Origin: Tetrahymena thermophila SB210
Lineage: Eukaryota > Ciliophora > Oligohymenophorea > Hymenostomatida > Tetrahymenidae
Assembly (NCBI RefSeq): GCF_000189635.1
Contig: NW_002476370.1
Span: forward strand, 682,001-746,000
Direction of reading: 5' to 3'
DNA length: 64,000 bases
Below, one piece after another: positions 38,664 through 52,800 of this stretch; position 1 is the first letter of the stretch; each line of letters starts with the position of its first letter. The position numbers and the translations under genes were made by a program. Below the pieces are notes generated by a model. It ran no database searches. It was given only the letters and a program-made list of their open reading frames with translations, and was not told where the DNA came from.

Positions 38664-41600
38664 ATGTCTGATAACAAGAAAGAAAGCGAAGAAGTATAGA
38701 CTACTAATGTAATCTTTATTTTTTAGGTTAAAAAGAAATATTTAGGAGTAGGCTTATTTTACTTTTAGCTTAAGTTGCGAAATTTTTATCTTTAATCAGA
38801 TTAAATTTTACAGCATTTATTGACTAAATGAGTGAGTTTCATTTCACAAAATTAGAGTTAAAAGTGGAGAAGCCATATCTTAATTGTTTTTTAGATCAAA
38901 ATAAATATTTTAAGGCAGTTTATTGTAAAAATTTTAAAAAAATTATTTTTTAAAAAATGAAAGTCTTCAAATAAGAAATCAATCAGATTTTTACAAGAAT
39001 AGTATGAACAAGATGATTAAATTCCATCAGGAAACCTTTAAAAATCAGTGGTAACTTTAAAAAATGAATGAAATAAAAATAAAAAATAATTTTAAAATCC
39101 TAATTGGTGAGCTTAATTTGGTTTTTAAAAATGGATAATTTTTCAGTTGGAAATTCAGTGAAGTATATTCGTTTTTGAAAGCTAAGAGCTCATTCATTCC
39201 TTTCATTTATTTTTTATTTCAGAACTTAGATTTTAGTTAAATTTTAAATAAAGTATAATGAATGAATAAATTTTTATTACTAATAAATCAGAACACAAGC
39301 AGAGCAGTAAGTGACTCAACACGCGAAGGAGAGGAAAGAGAGGAAGATATTGATGATATCGTTGGTGAAAATTAATCAAAATTTAAACATATTAAGAGTA
39401 TTGATGTTATTCTACCAAACTGTGAAGATAAATTGACTGAAACAGTTTCTCCTTCCAAGAAAGTAGAAAAAAGTTTAAATGCTAGCAGTCTACAAAGTGA
39501 AAACTAAGATGATAATCTCTCAGTTCATTTTGGAGGATTAGAAATTTTAGATGATAATGAAGGTGAACTTCCTAAGTTTGAATATGAACCTGATGATGTT
39601 CCCATGAAAAGTATTCTGAAAAACGATTTAAATCGCTCAAGAAATATATCGTTCGATGTTAGGTAATATTAAATCACATTTACTTTATAAAATAAAAAAC
39701 TTTAAATTCTGCTATTTTTTGTATTTTCTTAATATAAAATTTAAATTGTTAAATTCTTAAAATGCATTTTATAATAACGATTGATAAATTCTTTTATATT
39801 TATTTATTTATTTACATTTTATTGTAATCAAAATAATATAGAATGCTAAAAGACATTGAAGGCAAGATAATTAGTCATGATAATTTATCTATGAATCCTG
39901 ATGATTAAATTGATAATGATTTAAGAAATTCGATATTAAAAAACTGTTAGTTTAATGAAGATTCTATTAGTTAAGGTAGATCTTAAGGCTCTGGCATCAT
40001 GAATAAAAGTATAGATTCAAATGAAGATGAAGATGATTATTTCTAGGATGAAAATCAAAACGAAAATAAAATTGAGTTTCGTAATAGATTAGATAGTGAA
40101 GTTAGATTTAAATTAATTCCTACTGTTTAGGAAGCTTCTGAAAAACCAATTGATACTAGCATTGCTAAAAGAAATTCTCTACTTTTCCCAGCTTATTCTA
40201 TTTTAAAGAATAGTCCTCTTGTGCAACCTTCTGAGTTCAAATCACTCAAATAAATTGAAAAGGTGGCCAACCATAGCCATCGTAACAGCACTGATTAAAA
40301 TGCATATAAGATAAATTAAGAAAATGAAAGTGGAGAAGATAGTGAGGATAGTCAAGACAATGAAGAATCAGATGTTCGTTTTGTTGGTGATATTGTCCTT
40401 CAAGATGAAAGTGCCTATAAATTTAAGTATAACCCTGAAGAAAACCCAAAGAAACCTATTATTAAAAGAGGTTCATGCATGACTCATGCAATGACTCCAA
40501 CAGCTAGCGTATCTTCATAGTTTGCATCAATAGCTTTTTCTAATGTTAAGAATGAAGAAAATAAAAGAAAGCGCATGTCTTATGACTTCTTGAATCTTAA
40601 GAATGTAGATGGAAAAGTTATTAAGCACTGGTAGCAAAAAGTAATTGAAGACACAAATCTTACTGAAGATTAAAATAGAGATATTAAGTTTGGAGGGATT
40701 GAAATTCTTGAAACAGATAAGCTAGGGGACTAGGTCAATATTGCTTCTAAATCTATTAAACCCCAAAAACCTATTCTTAAAACTTACAGGGGACGTAGTT
40801 GCTCATTAGACTTCAAAAAGCCTATTAAAAATATAGATGGTGTTTACATTCGTAAAACTCAAAATCAAGAAGGAGATGATGATGAAGAGGGCGAGAAGGT
40901 TGTTCATTTTGGTGAAGTAGAATAAGCAGAAGAAAATGTAGCTAATAGTGGCAATACTTGTGGCAATAATATAGCATAAAATCAGGCTAAATAAATATCA
41001 ATAAATTTAAATTTAATTCGTTAGTATAACTCATAATAAACTGAGGAATAGTAAAAATAGAACGATGAATAAAATAAAAAATCTATCTTGAAAAGATCTT
41101 CAAGTGTGCAAATGAGAAAACCACCTACTTTTAATTCCTCCAATGACAATACTCCAACCACTAAAAAGAAAAGTAATTTCTCTAATCGTAAAATTGAAAT
41201 CAAAGAGAATCTAGGTTTCGATATTCCTACTTCTGAAATCTTCACTGCAAACTGGACTTCAATCCGTAACGACTACATAGAGTCTGCATTAAAATTTTTA
41301 GTGGTAAAGATATTAATTTAATTATGCTTTAATTAATGAAAACAGAGATTATACATAAATTAAACTTCATTGGAATTTTTTAAAATATTTTTTTTGTAAT
41401 TTAATATAATAGAGGATAGATACTAAAAATTTACCTTAAATTTTCTAACATGGAATGCAGCCTCAATTATTCAGCCAAATTATCGAAGTTCTACATGAAA
41501 GGACTGAAAAGTAATATTTTTTGTAAAGATATTACAATTTTAAACATTTATTTAAATTTAAAAGTGATGCTTTTGTCAAATCTTACATAGAAAACCTTTA

Positions 41601-41822
41601 CAAAATTAAGAATTTCTAGTCTCTCCTGTACATAAATAAGTATCAATAAGATAGTAATTAATTATTTTTTAGCAGAGAAGTTATTTTTATAAACATTTAA
41701 AATATTTTTATATAAATATAGTAATCTAAGAAATTCTTGATTCACTTGAATAAAACCATTCTATTGATGAGAATACTTACAATTAGCTATGCTCAATCTA
41801 TATATTAAAGTAAAGTGATTGA
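38664..41822 (+). CDS. Acidic low-complexity protein with repeated SILK and VxF motifs (candidate PP1-docking protein)
   Basis: Six exons are inferred: 38664-38708, 39292-39662, 39842-41303, 41461-41510, 41565-41653 and 41722-41822. All joins keep phase, giving 705 residues and ending at TGA 41820. The first join (583-base intron) is the least certain. No classical domain is seen. The protein repeats a block of roughly VxFGG(I/L)E(I/V)..., then K.(S/P)I(L/I)K followed by Arg/Ser. SILK-type motifs lie at 39610, 39930, 40197 and 41082, with PIIK and PILK variants at 40455 and 40770. VxF-type motifs lie at 39523 (VHF), 40374 (VRF), 40683 (IKF) and 40896 (KVVHF), and RNISF at 39640. In other eukaryotes, SILK and RVxF are short docking motifs for protein phosphatase 1. 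The C-terminus is helical and may be a separate small domain. PP1 binding is inference. Confidence 0.78.
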
Positions 41823-42884
41823 AAATCATTACCTGCATTGCATTTTTACTAATATTTCTATTCCAAATTTCTTATATGAAAAGAATAAATAGTATGATTT
41901 ATAAATAAATTATCTATTATTCTGTCTGTATTAAATCTAAGCAATAAGAATAACCATTTAAAACAATTATTCAAAAATCATACTTAAAGCAAATCAGAAA
42001 CTATTCTATCAATATCCTTTTAATTATCCCTTTTTAAGAAATTATAAAATAAATTTAGATAAAATCAGCCAATATTTTAGAAATCATAGTCCAATTTTTA
42101 TTAATATTAAATTAATTGTAACTAATTATTATTTATTATCAATAAATATGTATAAACTAAATAAAATAAGATTTTTTATAAATGGAAAGATTAATAAATT
42201 ATTATTTATTTACAAAGTATGTTAAATATTATCATCAAAATATAAATTATAATACATTTATTTGAATAAACAGTTAACAATAGTTTATATGTTAAGAAAA
42301 TTAGAAAAGATATTAATTACAAGGAAATTTACTAAATAAGTAATTACATTTACTAATTAAAAAAATTACACAAAAATTTTTAAAAGAAATTTATTGTTTT
42401 TACCTCAAGTTAAGTTTGAGAGTTTGCTGAATTATGTTAAAAAGAGCTCAAAATTTATTATCTATATATAACCTTTTATTAAAATTTCCCTTTGAATCAT
42501 TTTTATAGAAGCTAAAATTCAAAAAATTTGAAAAAAATATTGAAGAATAATATTAAATAACTAAGCCTTTTGTATTTTTTTTTTAAGTTTAATTTTTTTA
42601 ATAAAATAAGATTACTTGAATAAATATACTTATATACATTTGATTAAAATATTAAAAATATTTATAAAAAAGATACTCACACCTTATTTATTCTTTGTTG
42701 TTTTTTTAATTTTAAATACAAGATATTATTTTAACAAATTATTTTTAAATGATAAAATTTAATATGATAAAACTCAAAATTTTTAAAAATGACTTTTAAG
42801 AAATTTAAATGAATCATTGATTGCTTATATGAATGTTTTATTATATCCATACTTTCAACGATAATTTATATATTTTTCCTTCTA
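41823..42884. other. Intergenic region between convergent genes
   Basis: AT-rich 3' flank of two convergent genes. A long TGA-free frame crosses it, but its composition is that of spacer DNA. No gene called. Confidence 0.6.
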
Positions 42885-45800
42885 TCACTACTTAGATTGG
42901 TTACAAATTAAGTTAGAATTATTATATTACTCTTTTTCATGATGTTAAATTTTATTTTTAATTTAACTATTTAAAATCTATATTTGTTGTTAGGAATTAT
43001 ATATTGGCCCTCTAGAAGTTTTAGATTATATAACAGGGGAAACTACAGATTTTGTTGAATATGATCTTGTTTTTAACTATTTTGTTTTTATTTACTCAAT
43101 TTGATTTTCAAAAAAATTTCTTTATTCCTACAACTTGAAGTTGATTTCTTAGTTATATTTAAGTAGCTTTTCAATACAATGTCCAATAAGGCTACAAACA
43201 TTTTGCATAATTTCTTTATAGAGAATATCCATCTTAAGCACTTTTTTACCAAGCTAAGTATTAAGATAAGAAACTTACAATGCTCCTAAAACTTAGTTAT
43301 TTGATATGATAGGTAATGTATAAGTAGGTAAATAAGTATCAATATCAGTCAAGGGATTGAAATAGGGATGTTGCTGTTATTCCATCACTTCTATCTCTTA
43401 TTTACTTGTTATACTCAATCCTATAATACCTGTTCTTATTTCAAACTCTTCTGAATTGATAATATATTTTTTATTTTAGGCGGATTTATTGTTATTATTT
43501 TCATCATATATTCTTTTTTCAGTTAATGTTTAATTATTTTCTAAGTATTATTTAGTAAATCTTTCAAGTTTATTGTTCGAATTAATTAGATACACAAAAC
43601 ATTTTTGAGTACCAAAAATTTCAATAAGTGCTTCTTATGCTTCTGCCATTAATTCATTTAATTTTTCGATTTCTAACATCCTAACATAATTCTAAAGTGA
43701 ATGATTAATAGTTAATTTATATAAATAAATTAAATATTTTTACTTGAAGTAGTCTAGAGATTCTTTAATTATTTAAAAAATTCTATTCATATATCATCCC
43801 AATTGAAATAATATTTCCAGATACTCTGATGATATTCTCAACTTTCATTTGATCATAAATATATTTCGCCTTGCTTTTGTAGTTCAGATTCACTATTTAA
43901 ACAACACCTATTATTTATTTTTAAAATTAAATGAAATTTAATTAGCTAATCAAAAAATAGCTGTACCCATTAATCCATTTTAATAATTAAGCAATGGAAT
44001 CAGAAGTAAGCTTTTGATATCCGGATGGAGGATAGAGTCTATCTCTGGATCAAAACGAGGATCATATGCAATGTCGTCAACTTTTATTTTTTCAAGGGTT
44101 GTTACTAAGTGTTTTAGTAATCCTCTTTAAGGCTTTATTCTAATTACTGAATTATCACTCTTTTTTGACCAAAGTTCTTTAGTCTTTTCATCATAAATAT
44201 AGAAGAAGATCTTTTAGCAGTTTATATTTCTAATTAGTTGCTAATGTAAATTATTCATAATTTCATTAAATCTTAAGCTCTTAGATACATCAATGCAAGA
44301 TTCTAATGATTTTTTAAGCATTAATCCATAATCAAGAGAAATTACATAATCTGTTAGCAGCTTTTAAATGCTATCAGCAAAAGATACTTATTAATCAACA
44401 GGCTATAAGCTTAGTTTATAAAAAAATTATGTAGGATCTTCAACAAAGTCTCCTATCCAGTAATTTCTTGGATTTTTTTTTGCTTTTTTTAAATCTTGCT
44501 CGCTAGTTAAAAACATAATTTGATTCTCTTCATCATCTAACTTCCTGTATTAATCTAATTTTCAATTTAATTATAAAATATTTTTATAAAGTTTCTAATT
44601 TACGTTTTTTTGGTATTCTTTAAGGGGATCTTTGAGAAAGTAGCATTCTATTTGGTGTTTGTATATTCTAATTTTAGCTGCTTGTGATAGTGAAATTTGC
44701 ATTTTGTTTTAAATTTCTTGTGCTTCCACTCGAATTTAATTATCTCGTTTATGGTGAATTGCATGGAGATTGTCGTGATATAGCTTGAGTGAAGTTTAAA
44801 TTTTTTTTATTTTCTTCTTCTTCGTCATAATCTTCTTCAATAGTAGAATCCTGCTTATCATTATTTTTGTCTAGGTGGTCATCAGATTAAAATGTTTCTA
44901 AAGTTGCATAGAAGCTATTTCTTTTAATAGCAGGTTTATTTACCTACTGGGGAGCTATTTAGGAACTGCTATTTCTGTTTTTAGTTGTTGAGTTTCTTTA
45001 AGTAGGAGGAGTTAGAGCATTATTCCTATTAGTCTAATCGCCACTTTGAATATGCCTAGAATGTCTTATGCTTTTTGTCATCAAATTTTAAGACTCATTC
45101 ATCACTTAATCTGGATTTTAGTCTTTTGAATCACTTTTAGTATATTCTAAAGGAAGATTATTTATTTTGATGTCTACTTTATTGTTTTTTTATTCCAAAT
45201 TTTAAGTTTATCCTTCTGAATTATTTTTAGATTACTCATCTTAAACATTCTAGTTATTTTATTATACACTTTTTTTATAATTTTATGAAGAAGCTGATTT
45301 TGATCTTTATATTTAATTTTATTATGGACTTTATAGATATAAGTTATTTTATGGTACATTTAGATTATTATTGGTCGAAACCTAATTTTAAATACTTTAA
45401 TTTTTGTTTTTTTCTTAGCTTCCTTTATTTATTTCACTGCCACCTTAGGTAGTTTTAGCTTAAGTATTTTACTAATTTTAAATAAAATTAATTTTTTCGT
45501 TTTTATTTTCAGGTATAACAGTTCCTGAGTATGGCCTTTTTTAGTTTTCAGTAGTAAACTATTGATTTAATGAATCGTGGCCATTGTTTAATTTACAGAT
45601 ACTTGAACTTGGTCTTACATTTGTTTATTGTTAAATTTTATTAGTAGAGTCTTATTCTTAACTAATTTCTAAATTTTTTGTACTCATTTTATTAATGATA
45701 ATTTTAGCATCTTATTCCCTTTAAATTTAATCTCTTTCAACAAATTTTGTTGGAGTATATGAAGTCATTACTCTTTGTGCAGAAGTAATGTCAGATACAC

Positions 45801-46773
45801 TTTAAGCAATTCTTTGTCTCTTTTTTATCTTAATTGTAGGATTTTTGTAAGCAGAAGGCTATTATTATAAATAAGGTTAAACTTTTTTCTCGGTGTTACT
45901 TTTGAGTATAAAGTGCTCATATTTATCATAATTAAACATTTTATCTTATTCTCTATTGTAAAAACTTGAATTTTCATTAGGTACAGTTTTGTTTTTATCG
46001 CTTTAATTGCTTTTTATGACTTTTGGAAACCCTTTTGATAGATCCACAAAAGCCTTATTTTATGAATTAGGCACCTCTAATTTATATAAATTTTTAGTGC
46101 TATCTTGCTTTTAAAAAGTTGCTTATTTTTGTAGCGCTTAATTGTTCTATTTTAAAGTCTAATCTTCAATTTTTATCTCTTTATCATTTTAATTATTTTG
46201 TTAGCTATGTATTTACTTACTTTATTCTACTTCTTTATTACTTAGTTATTATTTTTAAAGATTGCGAACAGCTTCTTAGATTTAATTTGCCAGTTCTTTT
46301 TATTTTATTTGCTTTTCAGTCTTTTCATCTGTTTCAATTTTCTATGCAGAATTTATGGATGCAGACCTTAAAATATTCTAAGAATTTTTAGAAAAAAAAC
46401 TTCTTGCTGTATAATCAGGTTATTGCTGCTCAATTTAAGATTCAAGTTTAGAAATCCTATTCTTCAAGTTTAATATTTGATGTTTTAAGCTTTGGCTTTC
46501 AGTAGCGTAATGAGTCATTAATTCTTCTCTTTTTTGCAAAGCTATATCTTTGTACTTAATTTCATAAAGGAGCTATTCTTTTTCTTTAATCATTTTCCTC
46601 ATTAAGACTTCAAATTTTTGGCAATTCTTGCAAACTGAGTTATTTCTTGTTGAGGAAGAATCATCCTCAGCATATTCTTATATTTTTATTGATTAATTAT
46701 GCTTTTTATGTTCATCTTAGCTGCTAACTTATTCAGATTTAAAGATTGATTTCTTATAATTATTTTCTTTCAT
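42885..46773 (-). CDS. Coiled-coil protein with two GAF domains
   Basis: ATG is the complement of 46771-46773 and TGA that of 42885-42887. Three introns are inferred, at 44555-44603, 43908-43966 and 43692-43743; all are GT...AG and phase-consistent, giving about 1,242 residues. The N-terminal third has a CKNC pair and a heptad-like coiled coil (KRISKLESQIEQQ type, about 46380-46620). A long Gln/Asn/Ser-rich linker follows. GAF 1 (about 43890-44330) has FNEIMNNLHQQL, DDIAYDPRFDPEID, LLLIPLLNYQNGLMG and VVQIVN, matching the end of typical cyclic-nucleotide-type GAF domains. GAF 2 (about 43170-43660) has CFVYLINS, GIIGLSITSKQ, PYFNPLTDID and LGALQVSYLN. GAF domains bind small ligands such as cyclic nucleotides or mediate dimerisation. 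No catalytic domain is seen, so a regulatory or scaffold role is likely; the ligand is unknown. Confidence 0.85.
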
Positions 46774-48401
46774 TTTAACTAAAATTTAATAAATACTAAT
46801 AATATAAAAGTTTATTATCTGTGTAAATATCTGTTAAATTTTTGATTTGTTATTATGCTTTTTTAATTACTTGGTTTTATATATAATCAAATATTTAGTC
46901 ACTATTGGCATAAACACCTAATACCATTTGATAAAAAATGAGTATCTATCTATCCATTAATATTTGTGGTTTTATATGTACTAATATTATAACTTTTTGA
47001 TATTATATTACATTAATCTTCATTTATATTTCAAAACCTTAAAATTCTAAAGATACAAAAAAATAAAATTAATTTCGTATCCGATAATATTTTTAAATCA
47101 ATCAAACCTAATTTGGTTATATTAATATGATTAATAATTAGTATCTTATATTTTAAAATGAAAATAAAATTGATTACTATTAAATTAAAGATGGGAATCC
47201 TGATAAATTGAGCATGCACTTGTTAAAAATGGTCAAAATTTTTGGTACTATCTTAAAAATTGCAAAAAATTGCAAAATGCAAAAACTGCAAAATCTATAA
47301 TATATATGCTCTTATTTAAATAAATAAATAATTAATTATATAAAAATTGAAATTGACTACTATAATTTTCCATATTATTAAAACTCCTTCTAAATTAGCA
47401 CTTGCTCAAAAATTTTAAGGATTTAAAGTATATTATTTTATCCATTTTTTATAAAATAAGGATTCTATTAAATAATATGTATATAAAAAGGTTTTAATTG
47501 GTTATTTAAATAAAGAACAAAGGTAAATTAAATTGTGATATAAGTATTTAATCTATATTTTAAACTATTTACCTTTTATCTGGTACATACCATTTAATAC
47601 GATCAATTATTTTATTTAAATAGTTTGTTTTCAAATTTTTATTTTTTTAAAAAAGTAAAAGTTAAAATGATTTTTTTAGACCGAATTTAATTTGACTAAT
47701 TTATTATAAGTATTGTAATTAAATAAAATTTGAATTAACACACAAAAATAAATTAAATTGAGAATTAATCACTTTTTTTATTTTATAAATTTTGCTTTTT
47801 ACTTTAAGGGTATTCATAAAGAATATATTCAAAAGTAAGAAGTTAAAATTATGAATGAATTATTTTACATAAATAGTAAATTTTAATGCTTTCTATATAT
47901 ATTGTATTTTTAATATTATTGTCTGTAAGGCATATTTTATCTTGCTAATTAATTAATAAGGTCAATTCTATTAATAATATTTCTCTAAGTTTATTTAAAA
48001 GCTTTTTGTAAAAGTAGCTTTTTTATAAATCATCTTGTATGTATAAAAATTATTTATTTTCTTTCTATTAATTTCTCCTATTAACTCCTCCATCAAATTT
48101 TTGTATGGTATCAAAAAAGTTAAGTAAATTATCTATTTTTATGGACTAAGAAAAAAAGGTTTATCTTACACTAATTTAATTATTTTTTTATCTTATCAAT
48201 CATCTTAAAGAATATTTATAAACTAATAAAAATCAAATATATAAATATATTCCTCCTCAAATTAGGTAAATAAAATATTCTAATAGCAAATATGTGCAAT
48301 GATTTACAAATTCTACAAATAGTTTCTATTTAAAAGCACATTTTTAGCTAATGATAAAGGAAACTTCATATTTATATTTTTTTTTATGATTAAAGAATAA
48401 G
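46774..48401. other. Intergenic region between divergent genes
   Basis: About 1.6 kb, strongly AT-rich. A small cluster of imperfect TGCAAAA repeats lies at about 47255-47290. No gene or RNA seen; it should include two divergent promoters. Confidence 0.55.
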
Positions 48402-48881
48402 ATGAACAGAAAAGCTTAAGTTGAAAATACTGCTAATTTAGTTAAATTGGTATTTACCACATGCGTTGGATTTTCAGGAGTTATTGTTTCTGTCCTTGTT
48501 GGTATTAATTGCGCTACTTACTATAATATGACCATTTTACCAGCATTCATTATCGGTTTCATTCCTTTGGTTGTTCATTTCCAAAAGCAAAAGAACACAA
48601 GCAAATTATTTTATTTCATGATGTGGGTTGTGCACTTTTTCTGTTTTGTCTTCTAATGTGTTTGGGATTAGAGCTATAACAACTATTATAACAGCCAATC
48701 TTCCGAACAGACATTTTATTGTCCTAAAACTTCTAAAACTTTAAAATCCGATTACTCAATAAAAATTGGAATAGGTAATTACTATCTCTTAATGCTCAGT
48801 ATTACTTTCTTCCATCTTTTAGAATGTATTCTTCTTGCAAGAAAGGTTTATGAATTAGCTGATAGCAAAAAATCTATTTGA
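48402..48881 (+). CDS. Small four-pass membrane protein, unknown function
   Basis: Intronless frame of 159 residues; ATG at 48402, TGA at 48879. Four hydrophobic segments are seen at about residues 14-36 (VGFSGVIVSVLVGI), 42-60 (ILPAFIIGFIPLVV), 69-88 (LFYFMMWVVHFFCFVFQ) and 126-148 (YLLMLSITFFHLLECILL). A soluble loop of about 40 residues with one Cys lies between helices 3 and 4. The codons are less AT-biased than the flanks, which suggests a well-expressed gene. I do not recognise the family. Tetraspan or MARVEL-like folds have this layout, but no diagnostic motif is present. Confidence 0.85.
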
Positions 48882-49800
48882 AAAAATGAAAATAATATAA
48901 ACTTGTAGAAAATAATTGAGTTATTTGTTGTATATTTTGATGAATATTAAGACATATATTGAAATTCATTAAATATCAAATATTTTATTTAAAATATTAT
49001 ATGTAAAATATGTTTTAGATAAAAAAGATAGCACTTTTATTCAATAATACAATGCAAAAGCTATTTTGATTTCTTAAAAGATATTTATTATTCACTTTTA
49101 ATAATCCTATTTTGTATGCATAGATTTTTTTTAATTTTTATACCAATTAATTGTAATAAGCAATTTTTTGTTGATTATTATGAGATAATTAATATCAATA
49201 ATTAATCATTTAAATTAAAAAAGATATAAATTGATTGATTACTAAATTTTTTCATAATAATATTAAAATATACTTTTTCTATAGAAGAAAAATAATGAAA
49301 ATAAAAGATTAGTATTTGCCAACAAAAGAGTATTTATTTATTTAAAGTATTAAATTAAATATAAAATATTTATATTGTTTGTTACTTACTAATAAAGAAA
49401 CATTTTAATAAAATATATTATTAATTAAAGAAGTCAAAATACTCATTAAAAAGAAATAAAATTAATAAAAATTTTAATATTTTTATTTTTACCTATGATA
49501 AAAAGACTTTTTAATTTAATGAGTGTTTGTATTGTATTTGGTTGGTATTTACTGTAAGTAGTTTATATAGTAATTTTATTTTTGCTCTTGTTTTATTTTA
49601 AATTTTAAACAATTTTATGAAATAAAATATTTTGTTTGATTGAAAGAAAGAAATATTTAATAAAAATAAATTTCTAACTATTTTACTACACTATTAACAC
49701 TAAAAAAATATTTTAGAAATCAAACTTCTTCCTTTATTTAATTAAGTTAATGGAAAGAATTATTACAATTTAATTATAATAAGATTATATTATATAAAAA
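48882..49800. other. Intergenic region between convergent genes
   Basis: Very AT-rich, no frame or motif of note; 3' flanks of both neighbours. Confidence 0.6.
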
Positions 49801-52800
49801 TCAATCAATATATTAGATTGCATCATCATTACTATGGTTTGTGTGAAGCTAAATTTATTTTGGTTAGCTCTGTTATTAATGTGATATTGGTAATTAAGTA
49901 TCTAAATTTGGGTACTTTTACTTGTCAGAGGCCTCATAAGTAGTTTAAATTTATTGATTTATTGAAACAGATTCATAAGGTAACTTATTACTAATACCAT
50001 ATTATTTATTGCTGTAGTTTATTTCTTTAGCTTTCTATTGTAAATTTCCTTGATTAAGGTCACTTATTTGGTTTATTTAATTTGTTTACAACTCCCCTAA
50101 TACTTTATGATAAAGAGATTATTGCTACTAAGGCTAATTAACTATTTATATTTATGGATATTATTCAGAGTATTTTACTTATGTTCTTTGGCTCTTTTAG
50201 TGCAAATCATATTCTCCTCTTTGCGTTCTATTTTGTAAATTTTATGTGAATACAGACACAAATTAAACTTTTTCAACGTTTTCCACTCCACTGTATCTTC
50301 TTTGTAAGTTTTCGTTATTTTAATTCGTAGGATGGCTCAAAACAACACGAACTGGAGAGTAGGGAGGTAGAATATTATTTTATGATTAAACTATTTTCTA
50401 TGTATAATTTTATGCGTTTTTTTATCCTTAAGAGGAGTTATAGATTGTAGAGCTTATCACATTCGATATATTAGGAACGAAATTTCTATTCAAAGGACTT
50501 AATGTTTGTCTATCTTTTTATATTACTTGGTTGTTAATATTAGGTTACTACTATGATAATACTAAATTAAATTAGTGACGACTGTTTTAATGATATTGTT
50601 GCTATTAGATTTAGGTAACTCCTTATTATGGAATATTAATTTGAATATTTTTATTTTCTTTAAACAATTCCTACTGCTTAGGAATGGAATTCTCTAAATT
50701 AAAGTTCCTATTTGTAACTTTTATGGCTTCATTCGCGATACTAGCATTTCTACTTCTGCTATTTAGTCTTTGAATTCTATCTTAATTTTCTGCTTCTCTT
50801 AACACATTAATCTAGTTTTCAATTATTGTGTGCTTGTCAAACTTGCTTGGAGAGTTTATATTTTGCATCAAATATCCTTATTATTGACATTTATTACTAT
50901 GATCTGTTGTATTATCAGATTTAAATAATTGTGTTTATTGTTATAAAATTTAGATTTCTTTTGCACTTTACTGCTAATTATTATTTTATTTCACACAATT
51001 ATTTTAACTTTTAATTATTTCTTGATACTAATTATTTTTTTATTATTGTTGTGATTAAATCTCTTGATTTTAAAATGGATTTCTTGTTGGATTTAGGTAT
51101 GAAAAGTTGTTTCCGTCTAATGAGGAATTATTCCAATCAAATGCACTACCAAAATTAGGTATTGCCTATGTGTAGTAATCGCTTTGATTATCAAATTTAT
51201 TTATACTTGGTTAAGCAAGCTATTAAAAATTTCTGTCCACAGGCTAAGATTAATCTTAGATAATATTTTCATTTGTAGAATTAGTATTTTGTAAAAGTTA
51301 AGATGATATTTTAGAATTTGAAGTTATTCCTTTTTTTGAGTCATTTTTATGATAGTAGACTATTCCATATTAGTAATACTCTTAAAGATCTTTTGCTTTT
51401 TCACTCAAATTGTCTTTATTTGAACTATTTACAAAATCCAAAGAATACTGTCTGCCACATTAATTTGAAAATTTTTTTACTTTTGAAGCTTACTCTGGAA
51501 ATTATTATTATTATTATTGTTCTTATTGTTATTATTGCTATTACTATTACTGAGGTGAACAGAATTATTTTTCTTAGAAATTGTTCTTTCTGAATTCCTA
51601 GCTTGAATGTACTTATTAAATATTCTAGCTTTCTACTAAAAAGGGAGTAATTTATAGTTAACTATTTTATACATTTTAAAAATTAGTTCCTCTTGAAAAA
51701 TTAATATGCTATTGACAATCTGGTATCTAAAGCTTAACAGTAGGAGAAAGTGCAGAAGAGCTGGGACTCCTAACAAGGTTATTTACAGGTGATTTAGTTT
51801 AATTAGAGTTCTTATATGCATTACTGATTGGAGGCTTTTATATTATAATATTTTCATTTGCTATTTACTGTAGAAGGTTTAACTAGTTTGAAATATACTA
51901 TTCAGTATTGTCAATCATTTTATCGCTTTATTCTTTAAATTAATTATGAGATTAAAATATGTTTAATCCTTGATTTTATTAATGATTTTTAGATTATTTT
52001 CTTTCTGAATATGCATCTTAGAATATTTTCTTTCTTGCAGGTTTTGGTGTCATTTTATTTTCGAAGTGATTCTAGTCTAGTTTTTTATCTATTTACTATT
52101 ATTATTATTATGAATCTTTGAAAAGTGAATCTTATCTTATTTAAATTTAATGGGCATTTATTTATTATTCTGTATTTTTTTACTGATAGGATATCAAAGA
52201 TATGCCTCTCTACTAAATCTATCCTGATAAACTGTTTGATTTAGTATGACCTGCAACAGCTCTAGTATTTTTTATTTAATTAAACTGATAGTTAAATTCT
52301 GGATCTACCTTCTTTTGATTATTTTAATCAATAGATAAATTTTAGTACTGTTTTTGTGTAAAAGGTATTTATTTTTTAATATTTTAGTAAAATTGTTAAG
52401 ACTTTTGCTAGTTATTCTATTTATTTTCATATACATTATCATCGCTTGGAAGAGACTGTAAGTGTGTATTAGGTTTAGAATTATTGTAAAAACTATTACT
52501 GTTTATGTTGAAAGAGTTTAATTAGGTATTCTTGTTACTAATATCTGGTTAGTTTGCAGTTGTAATTTAGTTTAACTGCTTAATTTATGGTCTACTTATG
52601 CAATTTAATTGGATAAATTAAACTATTTTCTAGAAAAACTAATTAGGGCGAATGGTATTATGATTTCCTTCGAATTCAATTATACATTTATCATCAGACC
52701 TACATGCCTTATAAAGAACTTAAGAGTGATAAGGCAAAATTATATTATCATTAGTACCATAAGCAAACAAAATTGGAATTTAGAGATTTTTAATTTTTTC

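Noticed and set aside
38709-39291. Possible extra exons inside the 583-base first intron of the SILK-repeat gene
   Set aside because: Frames there hit TGA quickly and have spacer-like composition. A small alternative exon cannot be excluded but is not supported.
41720-42496. Long TGA-free frame downstream of the SILK-repeat gene
   Set aside because: A shorter exon in another frame (41722-41822) joins in phase to the previous exon and gives normal residue composition (EILDSLEQ and following). The long frame has spacer-like Asn/Ile/Lys/Tyr composition.
51318-51593. + strand frame of 91 codons, and the one at 52609-52854
   Set aside because: Both are antisense to the hydrolase gene's Gln-rich tail or catalytic domain, whose - strand frame is continuous and carries recognised motifs.
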